Below, one piece after another: positions 1-11,294 of a stretch of 29,069 nt of DNA. The stretch lies in contig MSJI02000757.1 of assembly GCA_001931905.2 (NCBI GenBank), forward strand, positions 1 to 29,069, in the 5' to 3' direction. The notes under the pieces are model-generated. The model did not search any database. It was not told the origin of the DNA and worked only from the letters and a program-made list of their open reading frames with translations. Source of the DNA: Cladosporium sp. IMV 00045. Lineage: Eukaryota; Ascomycota; Dothideomycetes; Cladosporiales; Cladosporiaceae. Within the stretch, counting starts at the first letter, position 1, and each line of letters starts with the position of its first letter. Position numbers and translations under genes: made by a program.

Positions 1-3000
1 TCCGTAATGCGGACCTTGACATTTTCATGCCCTTTGGTGAGTTCTTGGGCAACGCGGAGGGCGAGGTCAGCGTCGTCGGCACCGAACAAGAAAAGGCCGA
101 AATGATTGTAGATGACAAGAGCTGGCCGGGCAACGAAGCCAGAGTCGGCGCCACTGGTGTTTTCCTCAGCGAGCGTTGCTGGAGACAAATTGCCCGTGTT
201 ACCGACCTGGATGAAGCTCCTGGAAGGTATCCTGACGACACGCCCTACGGTGAAACTGAGGGTGTTGCTGGCACTAAGCGTGGTTTCAACGAGCCAAAGG
301 TCTCCCTTCTTGGAACACCCGGATCTGGCAACTACTACGACGACAAAGCTGCTGGCTACTTTGGCAGTAGAGATATGGATGCCAGGAGTGAAGCGGGTGC
401 TTCTGCTTTCCGTGAAGGCGATATGTTCCGCAACTTGGAGACTCGCTCACAGATGGCAGAGAAGGGCAACGAAGTCAAGGAGCAAGAAGTCGAAGTCATC
501 CCGGTCTCCGGCAGCAGGAAACGATGGCTGGTCTTTGTTTGGGCTCTGACTTGGTGGGTTCCAGACATCGCAATCAGACTGATTGGACGCATGCCACGCA
601 AGGATATCCGCATGGCGTGGCGTGAGAAGTTCGCCATCAACCTCGTCATTTGGTTCTTCTGTGCTTTCGTCGTCTTCTTCATGATCGGACTCCCGGCTTT
701 GATTTGCCCGACTCAACACGTCTTCAGTCAAGAGGAGCTGTCCTCGTACAACGGTGAAGACGACAACAAAGCTTACACTGCCATCCGCGGTGTCGTTTTC
801 GATCTTGGCAAGTTCATGCCAGTCCACTACCCGTCCATCATTCCGCAAAAGTCACTCAAGAAGTACGCCGGTGTAGACGCGACCAACTTGTTCCCCATTC
901 AGGTTTCCGCTATGTGTCAAGGAACTACCGAGGACGGTATCGACCCTGCTATTCAACTAACTTACCAGAGCACAAACTACAGTGGCTCAAACTCGGCCCT
1001 GAGTGAACTGGATGTCAATGCGCAATACCACGATTTCCGATGGTGGACAAACGATTCCCGCCCTGCTTGGTTCCAGGAACAGATGATCTACCTTCAGGGT
1101 AACTACCGCAAGGGTCATGTGGGCTTCTCCAAGCAATACGTCAAGACCCTCGGTGAGAAGGACAGCTCTATCGCGATCTTGAACAACCGCATCTACGATT
1201 TCAGTCAATATGTTGCTGGTGGGCGTACCACAAGATACCCTGCTGACAGAGACCGACCTGAGACGAATCCCGACACCAACTTCATGGATCAGCGAGTCGT
1301 CAGTCTCTTCTCCCAACGTTCTGGTCAAGACGTCTCGCAATACTGGGACGCACTCGACCTCGATCCAGGCCTCCGGACCCGTATGCAAACGTGCATGGAC
1401 AATCTCTTCTACGTGGGCGATCTTGACACGCGTAATTCGCCCCAATGTCTCTTCGCCACGTACATCCTCCTAGCGATTTCCATCCTGCTGGTCTCCGTCA
1501 TCTGCGTCAAGTTCTTGGCCGCTCTCCAATTCGGTGGCAAGAACATGCCCGAGAACTTGGACAAGTTCGTGATCTGTACTGTCCCCGCGTACACCGAAGA
1601 CGAGGAGTCTCTTCGTCGTGCCATTGACTCAGCTGCACGCATGCGCTACGATGACAAACGCAAACTGCTCTTCATCGTCTGTGACGGCATGATTATTGGA
1701 CAAGGCAACGACAGGCCGACGCCCCGTATCGTGCTCGACATTCTTGGTGTGCCGGAAACTGTTGACCCGGAACCGCTCAGCTTCGAGTCTCTTGGTGAGG
1801 GTATGAAACAACACAACATGGGCAAGGTCTACTCTGGTCTTTACGAGGTTCAAGGTCACATCGTTCCATTCATCGTTGTTAGCAAGGTCGGCAAGCCTTC
1901 CGAGGTTTCTAAGTAAGTTGAATTGTGACATTCTTGACGTAATCTGATGCTAACTATTCATTCAGGCCTGGTAACCGTGGTAAGCGTGATTCGCAGATGA
2001 TCCTCATGCGCTTCCTCAACCGTGTGCACTACAACCTGGCCATGGCTCCCATGGAACTCGAGCTGCACCATCAAATCCGGAACGTGATTGGTGTCAATCC
2101 AACCTTCTACGAATTCCTGCTACAAATCGATGCCGATACTGTTGTGGCTCCCGACTCTGCGACGCGTTTCGTCTCGGCCTTCCTTCACGACACTAGGCTG
2201 ATCGCGTGCTGTGGTGAGACGTCTCTTACCAATGCTAAGTCGTCTTTCGTTACGATGATGCAGGTCTACGAGTACTACATCTCCCACAACCTGATCAAGG
2301 CTTTCGAATCTCTCTTCGGCTCCGTCACTTGCTTGCCAGGTTGTTTCTCCATGTATCGCATCCGCGCTGCTGACTCGGGCAAACCGCTCTTCGTTTCACG
2401 CGAGATCATCGAGGACTACTCCGTTGTGCGTGTGGATACGCTTCACACCAAGAACCTTCTTCATCTCGGTGAGGATCGCTATCTGACCACGCTCCTGCTG
2501 AAGTACCACCCCAAGTTCAAGACCAAGTACATTATGCGCGCTCACGCCTGGACTATCGCTCCAGACAGCTGGGCAGTGTTCATGTCGCAACGTCGTCGCT
2601 GGATCAACAGTACGGTGCATAACCTCATGGAGTTGATTCCTCTTCAACAGCTCTGCGGTTTCTGCTGTTTCTCCATGCGCTTCGTCGTCTTCCTCGACCT
2701 CCTCTCTACCGTTGTCCAGCCCGTCATCGTCGGATACATCGTCTACCTGATTGTCACGGTGGCGCGCAATCCGGACACCGTTCCCATCACGGCTTTCATC
2801 CTCCTCGGTGCGATTTATGGTTTGCAAGCCATCATCTTCATCATCCGCCGCAAATGGGAGATGGTCGGCTGGATGCTGATCTACATCGTCGCCACGCCCA
2901 TCTTCGCCTGCGCTCTACCCCTCTACTCTTTCTGGCACATGGACGATTTCTCCTGGGGCAACACGCGTGTCGTCACCGGCGAAGGCGGCAAGCAAGTCCT

Positions 3001-3523
3001 GCTCTCGGACGAAGGCAAATTCGACCCGGAGTCCATCCCCAAGAAGAAGTGGGAGGAGTACCAAGCCGAGCTGTGGGAAGCCCAAACCTCCCGCGGCGCA
3101 GACGACACCCGCTCCGAAGTCTCCGGCTACAGCTACGCCACCAAGTCCATCCACCCCGGCGCCGCGCCGTCCATGTACGACCTCAACAACTACCCGCCCA
3201 GCCGGCCCATGTCGCAACTCGGCCTGCCGGGCGCGATTCCTTACTCCGGTTCGCGCCTGTCTCTGGCGCCGTCGGAGAACGCCTACGGCGGCGCCCCGCA
3301 GCGCAACTACTCCGCTTCGGAAATGGACATGGGCGGTATTGAGCTGCCGTCCGATGATGCTATTCTCGCGGAGATCAGGGAGATTCTGCGCACGGCGGAT
3401 CTCATGACGGTCACGAAGAAGAGCATCAAGGCCGAGCTGGAGAGGCGCTTCGGCGTGCCCATGGATGGCAAGAGGCAGTACATCGGGAGCGCTACGGAGG
3501 CGATTCTGAGCGGGCAGCTTTAG
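1..3523 (+). CDS. csmA: Class V chitin synthase (myosin-motor type), 5' partial
   Basis: A membrane processive GT2 enzyme that polymerises UDP-GlcNAc into chitin at growing tips. The reading frame is open from base 3 with no stop upstream, so the gene runs off the left edge; the ATG at 27 is internal. One intron, 1913-1965 (GTAAGT donor, GCTAAC branch, TTCAG acceptor), restores the frame. The visible part has 1155 residues. Numbering from base 3: membrane segments about 175-195, 210-234 and 485-510; a cytochrome b5-like region about 240-305; the chitin synthase core starting near [15 protein letters not shown] 692-694; GEDRYL from 805; the catalytic-type QRRRW 845-849; then three or more membrane spans; and a C-terminal DEK_C-like domain over the last ~57 residues. 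Family members are about 1800-1900 aa with an N-terminal myosin motor, which would lie outside the window. Class V fits best; another myosin-type class (VI/VII) is possible. Confidence 0.93.
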
Positions 3524-4059
3524 GGAGTCTTGCGCTTTGAGAGTTGAAAGTGTAGAGGTTTTTGTTTCATCTTTTTCGTTAGCTTGGATCTCTGTGAATG
3601 GGGATTGGGTCTTGTATTTTGTTGCCTTTTTCCTCGTTTTTTGTTCGGGGGTTTTGTCTTGGGAGAAAATTTCCAAAACACACGTCGTTTGTATTAGAAC
3701 AACTACGGCGCTTTTTCTTTACTGGGGCTTTTTTCTGTTTCGAATTTGCTTTTGTGTTTTTGTTTGCTTACCAGGCTGAAGACAGACGGTCGGGTTTGTT
3801 TCAAGTCTCTGTTGGTTTGCTTATATTTTCGCTCGTTCTTCTTTTGCCTTTATCTATCCTTAGTAATATGCGAGAGGATGTGTCGGTGCGACACGGGTAG
3901 TTGGGTTAGATTTGAGAGTCAAGTAGAGAATCAGAGAATTACAGAAGTGGTTTCTTGCCTCATTATCTATGTTGTGTTTCATTCGTGACTAGTACGGTAC
4001 GTTCTTGCGTTTCCTACTTCGCAGCTGGCCGTGTCTTCTCACGTCCTCTGTCCGCACGC
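3524..4059. other. Intergenic, convergent 3' ends
   Basis: This is the space between the stop codons of the chitin synthase (+) and the METTL16-like gene (-). It is T-rich on the + strand from about 3558 to 3850, with many runs of four or more T, as expected for a 3' untranslated region. The small ORFs here show no family motif or biased composition. I see no RNA gene or repeat. Confidence 0.6.
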
Positions 4060-5515
4060 TCACCTCTCTTCCATCACTTGTTGCTTGCTACCTCCCTGCT
4101 CTCGCGCGCCTAAAGAGCGCTTTAGCATGCCGCAGAAACTCTCCCAGAGCAAGAAATCTGTGCCGCGTAGCCAGCGGATATCGACTTTGCCTGAGCTGCA
4201 GGTGATCCTGACGGCGAGAGCGACGGGTTCTTCTTCCTTGCCGTTCTCGTCTTCGGGGCCTTCGTTGCCTTTCCCTTCACTTACCTTCTCAGCTTCCTCT
4301 TCCTGCCCCTTCATCTCCTGGAACTTCCTCTTCCTTCTCGCCGACCTCGACCAGACATCCCCCCTCGCAACCGCAACCCCCTCAAGACTCCCCGCTCTCC
4401 ACTCCCACTTCAAATCCAACCCAGCCAAAACCCCATCCACCTTCTCCCCCAAAACCCTCCCCTCCACCCCCTCCGCCTTAACCGTCCACTCCGTCGCCAT
4501 CGGCAGAACAGCAGCCACCAACTCCCCATGCCTGACCACCTCATTACTCGGCCTGGCATCGCCAAAACTCCACGCCACCGCCCACCTCCTCGTCTTCCTC
4601 CCCGCCTTCAAATTCGTCACAGCAAAATTCTCGACCCCGCGCTTCTTCAACTTCCCCACCAGAATCTGCACGCTCGCCAGCCTCCCCAGCATAGAAGAAT
4701 ACCACCTCACGCGTCCTCGCAAGCGCAGACTTTCTTCTAAAATGCGTTCCACGAACCCCGCGTCTCCGCCCTCCGTGATCATCTCGTTCTTCGAGCCCGT
4801 GCACACCGCGGAGGGAGGCATTGCTTTCCCACCGTACGCGCGCGCCATGTCTTCCGTCGAGGAATAGAAGGGGGGGTTGCACATTACGAAATCCAGAGTT
4901 TCGACGCCGAGTTTGGCAAGGGGGATCAGAGGGTCTGAGGGCCATGTGGCATGCAGGCTTATGCGGCTGGCGAGGTCGTTGCGTTCCACGTTTTGACGCG
5001 CGTGGGAGAGCGAGTGTGCGTCGATGTCGGTGCCGTGCATGCGCCAGGCTGGGGCGGTGGCGCAGGCGAGCAGGGAGTAGATGCAGGAGGCGCCGACGCC
5101 GATATCGAGGCCTGTGACGGGGTGGTCCGGGTTGAAGGTTTGAGAGAAGGAGGAAGCTGTTGATGTGTCGGTGGTGGCGAGCAGGTCTTGAATCCAGCGG
5201 ACGTAGTTCCAGCGTACGGGGACGGGTGGGCAGAGCCGGTCGGGTGGGAGGGTGAGGGTTAGGTTGAAGTCGCGGGCGAGGAGGGAGCGGGTTAGTTGTC
5301 TGGGATTGGGTATTTAGTGTTGAACTTTTTGTTTGTTTACGCGTGGGTGGTATGAAAAGGGTGGCGTACTGCACTGCCAGAGGATCTTGCCAGTCAATTC
5401 GCCCGCCGTTGGAGTCGAGGAGTTTGGAGAATTCTGCATCCTGTGTGGCGAGCGCGGTGAAGTCGATGTCTTCGTTGTAGTATGGTCGTTGGGTTGGGTT
5501 TGGTGTGGTTGACAT
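4060..5515 (-). CDS. mtl16: METTL16-family RNA N6-adenosine methyltransferase
   Basis: This family methylates adenosine in U6 snRNA and similar hairpins using S-adenosylmethionine. Exons are 5515-5370 and 5299-4060; the intron 5300-5369 (GTACGC...CAG, 70 bp) joins codons to give AVQQLTRSLLARDF. The product has 461 residues. The N-terminus shows the family pattern: a GRIDWQDPLAVQ stretch (38-49), then PPDRLCPPVPVRWNYVRWIQDLL (68-89, quoted in family-conserved form). The SAM-binding motif I is DIGVGASCIYSLL (114-126), and the catalytic NPPF tetrad that defines the family is at 190-193. Residues about 355-405 are a Glu/Lys-rich linker, and the last ~55 residues form a small conserved-looking tail ending near the stop. 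The gene is convergent with the chitin synthase. Without the first exon there is no ATG before residue 136, which would remove motif I, so the spliced start is preferred. Confidence 0.9.
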
Positions 5516-6576
5516 TTTTGCTGATCGCGCTGGTTGTTAATGTTTTTGTTTGTCGGATGTCCAGGCGAAATCGAAGTTGAGGCGTGACGTTCACGCTGTC
5601 ACAGAAAAGCCACTTGGGCGGCGACAAGACACACCTCACTTTGTGTCTCGAGGCGATCAATATTGGCGATTGTTTCAATTGATCTTCTTGTGAACGATGA
5701 TAAAGTGCGACTGAAGGCACAAAAGGTTGAGATGTAATTAGCTGGTCTGGTAGACGTGAGGTGAAGTCAAGCGATGCTTTACTCCAACCCTAACCCTACG
5801 CAAACGTCGACCGTGCTCAGCCTTCACTTCACGAGGTACACTGTCAAGAATATTTCACATTGCATTCAGTTTCCAGTGAATTCATTCTCTCTTCGGTGTT
5901 GGGTAGTATTCAGGAAACCCATACCGGAAACGTGACCGGCGAAACCTAGTGAAATATGGTCGGCTTTGAATGATTGGATCAAGGAAGTTGAGTACTTGAC
6001 CCGAAAGGCAGGTTCGTGACAGAGATGATACCTGAGATTGATCGTCAGCAACGTGCTAGACTGGCAGCAACTAAGCTCCCTATTGAGCTGACTGGTCAGT
6101 AGTGGTGCTCGGTGGCGTATGAATGAATTGTGAGGATGGAAATGGCTATACCCGGCAGTCACATGCCATTCGAATATTGGTCAATGGAAGACTGCGGACC
6201 AGTCGGCGAACACATCACCAATACAACGATCGACAACTGATGACAGTGAATGATGATGTTGATGTCACTGCAGTTCGACGGCGGATATCAGTAACTTAAG
6301 TGCATTCTCAACCCTACGCCGTTTTTGCGCGAGTGAAGGATTGCATGTTCACTTTCTCGTTTGCACATGACTTTTAGCATTCACAAGACAAGAACACGCT
6401 AGTGTGGTCCTTCGCTCACTCATTACCTCCCCCTCACCCTACTGCGCACTAATCTCGAGCTCCTGCTCTTCAGCTCCTTCCTCGTGTGTTTCTCTTTCTG
6501 AGGCACGCTTACAACACACACAACAAGAAGTCTCTCAGTCGCTGAGTATTCAAAGACTCATACTCACCCTCCGAAG
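5516..6576. promoter_or_regulatory. Divergent intergenic region, METTL16-like / BTB1
   Basis: This 1.06 kb stretch separates the start codons of two divergent genes and must hold both promoters. The visible feature is a pyrimidine-rich leader on the + strand at about 6410-6500, upstream of the BTB1 start, which is typical of fungal transcription starts. I find no clear TATA box. Short ORFs here (for example 5866-6162 on the minus strand) have no recognisable content. Confidence 0.5.
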
Positions 6577-7145
6577 ATGCCCAAAGATCCGCGCCTGTAC
6601 ATGCATGATCAGAGGGAGTATGTACAACCCTCGGGGCCACGTAGCTTGCATTGTACTGACACATTCCTAGTCTCAAGCGTATCATCACGCTCGCTGTGGG
6701 CGAGGAAGAGGAGGAGCTCCATGTGTACGAGGTACTGCTCACCAAGCACTCGGTGTTCTTCGAATCCGCAACCAAAAAAGAGTGGAAGGAGGGCCAGGAG
6801 CGCCGCGTGAAACTTCCCGATGACACACTGTCAGTCGTCAATCTGTACGCGCAATGGCTATACAGCGACAGAATCCTTAGTCGCAAATCACCAGATCAAG
6901 CAGACGACCAAAACATGGCTGAGCTGAAACTCCTGATCAAGGCTTTCATTTTCGGCGAAAAAATTCAGGATGGCCATTTCAAGGACGCCTTGATCGATGC
7001 TTTGATTCACTCTGTCAATACCACAAACAACGATGGCAAGAATTGGTATCCAGGAAGTAGCCTTGTGAATTGTGCGTACGAAGGAACTCCAGAGGGATCG
7101 CCTCTTCGAAAGCTACTAGTGGATATGCATATGTTTCGTGGTTAA
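6577..7145 (+). CDS. Small BTB/POZ domain protein (BTB1)
   Basis: BTB/POZ domains dimerise and often act as substrate adaptors for Cullin-3 ubiquitin ligases; the partner here is unknown. Exons 6577-6617 and 6671-7145, with a 53-bp intron (GTATGT donor, CTGAC branch, CTAG acceptor), give 171 residues. The exon 2 frame has no ATG ahead of the domain, and the first exon supplies MPKDPRLYMHDQRD, so the spliced start is well supported. The BTB core is recognisable: ITLAVGEEEEELHVYEVLLTKHSVFFESA (the strand-helix pattern of HVHK..L...S.FF), then VKLPDDTLSVVNLYAQWLYSDRI. A leucine-rich helical stretch follows (LKLLIKAFIFGEKIQD). No second domain is visible. Its intron position differs from that of the two BTB genes at 17.9-20.1 kb, so it belongs to another subfamily. 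Biological role unknown. Confidence 0.82.
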
Positions 7146-7889
7146 GCCGGATGGTTGCAAGGCCAGAAGAACGTCGACTTTTTGGGCGAACTTGGAGAAC
7201 GATTTCTTGCAGATAGGAGGAATCCGGAACGCCAGGATCCAATTCAACAAAGCAACAGTAGCTGTCAATACCATCATCACCGCCCCGGCGACGATTGCTA
7301 TACTGTCAGTCGCAAGAAGAGTGCGACAAGCGAGAGGGGAAGGGCAGCGCAATCTGAAGCCATAGGTCTCTCTAAAATTGGATAGGAGGGGATATGTCTT
7401 TCAGAAACATAGTAAACCGGCGCTTTGAGAGAAAAATATGACGCTGGTGTAAGTCTCAAAACGCGAGCATGACGGAGGAGAGCTAGGTGTCAGCTGGAAT
7501 CAATAAATCGTATGCTTCGTCTCCTGCATCCCCTTCACCCTCACCAAAGCGTCTGCACAACGTGTTTCTGTTCCAAAAACCAGGCGTTACAACATGGAAT
7601 TGACACAAAAGGCCATCTCATCTTCGAATTGTAGTACATCAGAAGCCCTGCTGTCGGTGTTGAACCAAACCCACGTCATGATTGGTTAGGTCAGCCCTTG
7701 CCAGCTTTCACTGCGAACGCTTTGAGCATATTCAGCGAAGAAGTGGCCATTGAACGTCAGATCTTTGCCACCAACGAATTATGCGTTGAGATCAACCTAC
7801 TAATGAAGTTGCAACATCATAGTACATCGTATGAGTACATGTTGTACTGTCTTTCCAAACGCCTCTCCGAATGAAGTATCCTGACACGA
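7146..7889. other. Intergenic, convergent BTB1 / MET8
   Basis: This 744-bp stretch lies between the stop codons of BTB1 (+) and MET8 (-). The ORFs at 7138-7385 and 7116-7352 lack family features and start at the tail of BTB1 in other frames. I see no repeat, RNA gene or promoter element, only presumed 3' untranslated sequence. Confidence 0.55.
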
Positions 7890-8791
7890 TCAAACGACGC
7901 AAGCCCATCCAAATGACCCATCAAATTCCCATTCGCCCTCCTCTTTTCCTGTCCTGACTTTTGTGAAAGTGGGAACATAGTTCGGTTCGTAAGACTCCAG
8001 CAGCACGTCCATGTCTTCAGGCTCCATTTGGCAGAGATCTTCCAAGCTCCATTTGACGCAAACATTCGACATCCTGATTTGTATCAGTGTTGTCCTCATC
8101 CAAGTCTCGGCAATGTACATACCACTTCATCCTCTTCGGTCCTTCTTCGTTGCCCGGCGCGATTTGTCGCAGCTTCTTCCTAAGCGCTCCGACCTTCGAG
8201 ATCGCATCGCCCATGTTGGGCGGCAAACTGCTCTCTATCCTTCGTCGAACCAGATTTGCCATCTTTGGACCGTTGCCGTTCGTGCTGACCATGATCTGCA
8301 ACGGCCCATCTCTGTGCACACTACCAAAGTAGAAGTCACACTCTGGAGGCACGTCGGCAATGTTCGCTGCAATGCGCCTCTCCTTGCAAAGCTTCCAGAT
8401 GACTGTCGATGCATCGGGATCATCGATAGCGGTCAAAACCATCGTAATGGCCGGATCGTCCAAATCTGTAGGCTCGAACTTCTTGTCCATGTATTCCACT
8501 TGCTTTTGCTCGATCCGGTACGCTACTTCGTCGTTCAGCCCATCGCGAGGGCTGATAAGGGTGACTTTCGCATCGGCGTTGAGGAGGTTCAAAATGCGAC
8601 CTGCTGCTACCTGAGCGCCTTTGCGGTCAATGTCAACTCTCTCCTAAATGTTTCTTACAACAAGTGTTGCGACGCTGCTAGTGAGTGAGACGTACCTCGC
8701 CACCACCGATGACCAATACTTTCTTATTCCTAACTTGCCAGGCGAGAATGAGAGAGCCTCCGCCCTCAATTTCAGGGTATTTGTGAGCCAT
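7890..8791 (-). CDS. MET8: Siroheme synthase, precorrin-2 dehydrogenase/ferrochelatase
   Basis: It converts precorrin-2 to sirohydrochlorin with NAD+ and inserts iron to make siroheme, the cofactor of sulfite and nitrite reductases. Three exons, 8791-8696, 8610-8123 and 8073-7890, give 255 residues (yeast Met8p is about 274). Intron 8611-8695 starts GTACGT and ends CAG; intron 8074-8122 starts GTATGT and ends CAG. Splicing produces a continuous Rossmann motif VLVIGGGEVAAGRILNLL near residues 26-43, the NIADVPPECDFYFGS segment that holds the conserved Asp region of the family, and a C-terminal helical part reading MKWMSNVCVKWSLEDLC then MEPEDMDVLLESYEP. Each piece lies in a different frame, so only the spliced model is full length. 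This is the fungal stand-alone form without a methyltransferase domain. Its start is 325 bp from the divergent PEP7 gene. Confidence 0.9.
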
Positions 8792-9116
8792 AATGTGGTG
8801 TGTGATGGTAACAGACAGGGTGTGATATTTCCTGGACTTTTAGTATTACTGCTTATCAGCCCGATCACCGGAGAAAGGCAGCATGAACCCCGGCGCATGT
8901 GAAGGTCTCGTCATAGCACGTTGCGGGCCGCTCGGAAGCTTAACCTTAGCCAGCTGCCTGAGCCACCCCGCGTACTCTACAACATACATCTCGATCGACC
9001 ATCCATTTGTCTCATTCAAACAGACGGCCGCCATCCGATAAGGCGTTGCGCGTTCTGTTCTCTCATACTACCGGCGTGTTTCGCGGGATGTTCCGGATTC
9101 GGGCGGAGTGAGAATC
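8792..9116. promoter_or_regulatory. Divergent promoter, MET8 / PEP7
   Basis: Only 325 bp separate the two start codons, so both promoters must share this stretch. I see no TATA box or recognisable operator. The ORFs across it are shadows without motifs. Co-regulation is possible but nothing in the sequence shows it. Confidence 0.5.
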
Positions 9117-11294
9117 ATGGCCGCAAGACGAAGCTTAGGAGGCGGCAGGGTTCTGGGCAGCGGCAAGAACCTCGCGCCTCCAGTGCCAAACAAACCACAA
9201 TTACGGGCATCGGGCGGTCTGTCGCCCTCGGAAAGCTCGATATCACTCAGCTCCCAGACTTCGAGTACGCCAATATCGACCGAGAATGAGGACATCACAT
9301 CACGGGTTGCTCTTGACGAGCATGCAACTGCACAGGCGGCAGCGGCAGCTAGCTCGAGGATGGTCTGTCCTATATGCGGCGATGAAATGGTGTGTAGACT
9401 TGAACAACTCGCGTCGACTTGATGGATAGCTGACAAGATCAGGTAACTCTCTTACAACTTAATAGGTAGGTACGCGCCTAGCACGATCTCATCAGCTCCT
9501 CTCGATCGAAGCCTGACCGATCCTTAGACATATCGACGACAATCATGCAAATTTAGAAGAGGTGGAACAAGATGAAGTCAAGACTTGGTTCAAGCAACAG
9601 ATGACAAGAGCAAAGAAGTTCCAGCCGCTTGCTGTTCTGAATCAGAAGCTACGAGGTCTTGAGGTATTCGAAGCCAACGACGATCGTCCCACACCAACGA
9701 TGGCGGCGTCACATTCACGGCAAACCAGTGCTGTGACTGCTCCGACAAGTACAATCGTATCACAAGCGGCAGAAGTTACCGCCGACCCGGATGAGGTGGT
9801 TACACAAACGCACTGGCAACGAAGCACAGGATTTGATGCATGTTCAGACCCCTTGTGTGGAAAGAGGCTGGGCGGATCAACAGGACAAGTGAATTGCAGG
9901 AGCTGTGGCAAGTTGTTCTGCGAGGAGCATACGATGTATCAAATGAAGCTGTCAAGAGCAGCCGTGCACGAACCGATCAGAGGGCTCTGGTGCCGTGTTT
10001 GCGAAACTTGCTACAAGAGTCGAGATGGTTACAATGATCATACTGGACTTTCGAGGAACCACTTCGATTTCTTCAATGCCACGAGGAAAAAGACCGTCGA
10101 TAAGCAAAACCTGGAAGTCAGCAGGCTGGAGACCCGATTGACCCGATTGACCCAACTTCTTGCAAATCCGCCACCCGAACCTGCGCAGAGCGCTGGTAAT
10201 TACTTATGGTCTTCGATTTCTGGTAATAAACCTCAACTGCGATCTCTCGAGCAATCAATCGTATCCTGGGAAGAAGATACCTCTGTTTCAGAGTGTCCAT
10301 TCTGTCAACAGCCATTCACACAGTATACCTTTCGACGCCATCACTGCCGAGTGTGTGGACGTGTCGTTTGCGGAGATCCAGCAACGAGCTGTTCGAACGA
10401 AATTGGCCTTGACGTCGCTACAGGTAAGCTTACCTTTTGCCTGAACTTTCTTGGTGGAGCTAATTGGGGACAGCGGCTGATACAACGTCAGAAAAATCTG
10501 GATCGAAGGTAGCGATCGACGTTCGTATGTGCAAAGACTGCCAAAGGACTATTTTCAGCAAGGCGGATTTTTCAAGAGCATTATCAACATCGCCTCCTGA
10601 TCAACGAGCATTCTCAAACCTCGTGCAATTCGAGCAGGGCATTCGCCTTCTGTTGCCAAGGTTCCAGCGCCTGTTACTCACCCTGCAGGATCCAGAAAAC
10701 CCACCTTCTCCAGCTCAACTGGCCGAAGCATCGAAAGTTCGCAAGAGGCTCACGGATGCCTTCACTCAATATGACACTGCGTCTCGCAGAATCCGCGATC
10801 TCCCAACCACAAGCCCAACCCAGACACGACTACAGAAAGCGGTTCATCAGCAAGCAACAAGCTTCCTCCACGTACATATGCTTCCCTTGAAAAGCATACC
10901 GAAGATCATGAAGCACGCAACACCGAATGGCAAACCGCTTCCACGCAATGCGAATGGCAAGCCACAAGGCGCACTGGCAACGATCAAATACAACGAAGCG
11001 TCGAACGGCGGCTCCCGACCGAGCAGTAGCAGGGCAAGCAGCACCAGCTCTGCTGCGGTTACGGCTCTCGAGGCAGAGGAGAAAGAACTCCGTGAGCGAC
11101 TGATCGTCTTGGAAGAGCAGAAGTTCATGGTCTCGGAGATGATCGCAGAGGCGAACAAGCGCCGCAAGTTCGACGAGGTCTCTGCTCTGTCGGGCAATGT
11201 TGAGGATCTGAGTCGTGAGATCGATCAGATTCAGGGTCAGCTGTCACAGATGGATTTTGCTAGCGCTTATGCTGCGGATGGAGTTGTGAAGTGA
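9117..11294 (+). CDS. PEP7: FYVE-domain endosomal fusion protein, Pep7/Vac1 (rabenosyn-like)
   Basis: An effector that binds PI3P and Rab5-type GTPases and promotes Golgi-to-endosome vesicle fusion with Vps45 and syntaxin. Four exons, 9117-9389, 9443-9465, 9528-10423 and 10474-11294, give 670 residues. The introns (53, 62 and 50 bp) have standard borders. Exon 2 is a 23-nt microexon encoding VTLLQLNR; it completes an N-terminal C2H2 finger (C84, C87, H100, H105). Two FYVE-type zinc regions follow: about 200-262, lacking the R+HHC+ signature, and about 353-400, containing RRHHCRVCG at 368-376. The second is crossed by intron 3, and joining gives CSNEIGLDVATAADTTSEKS then VAIDVRMCKDC. Residues about 600-660 are a Glu/Arg-rich coiled coil in the place of the Rab-binding helices. 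The order C2H2, FYVE, FYVE, coiled coil matches Vac1/Pep7. Confidence 0.93.

Noticed and set aside
4031..4867. 278-codon + strand ORF
   Set aside because: It is the antisense of the METTL16-like gene, with Pro/Ser-rich translation and no motif.
5786..5798. Telomere-like AACCCTAACCCTA
   Set aside because: Only two units; too short for an interstitial telomeric array and expected by chance in a window of this size.
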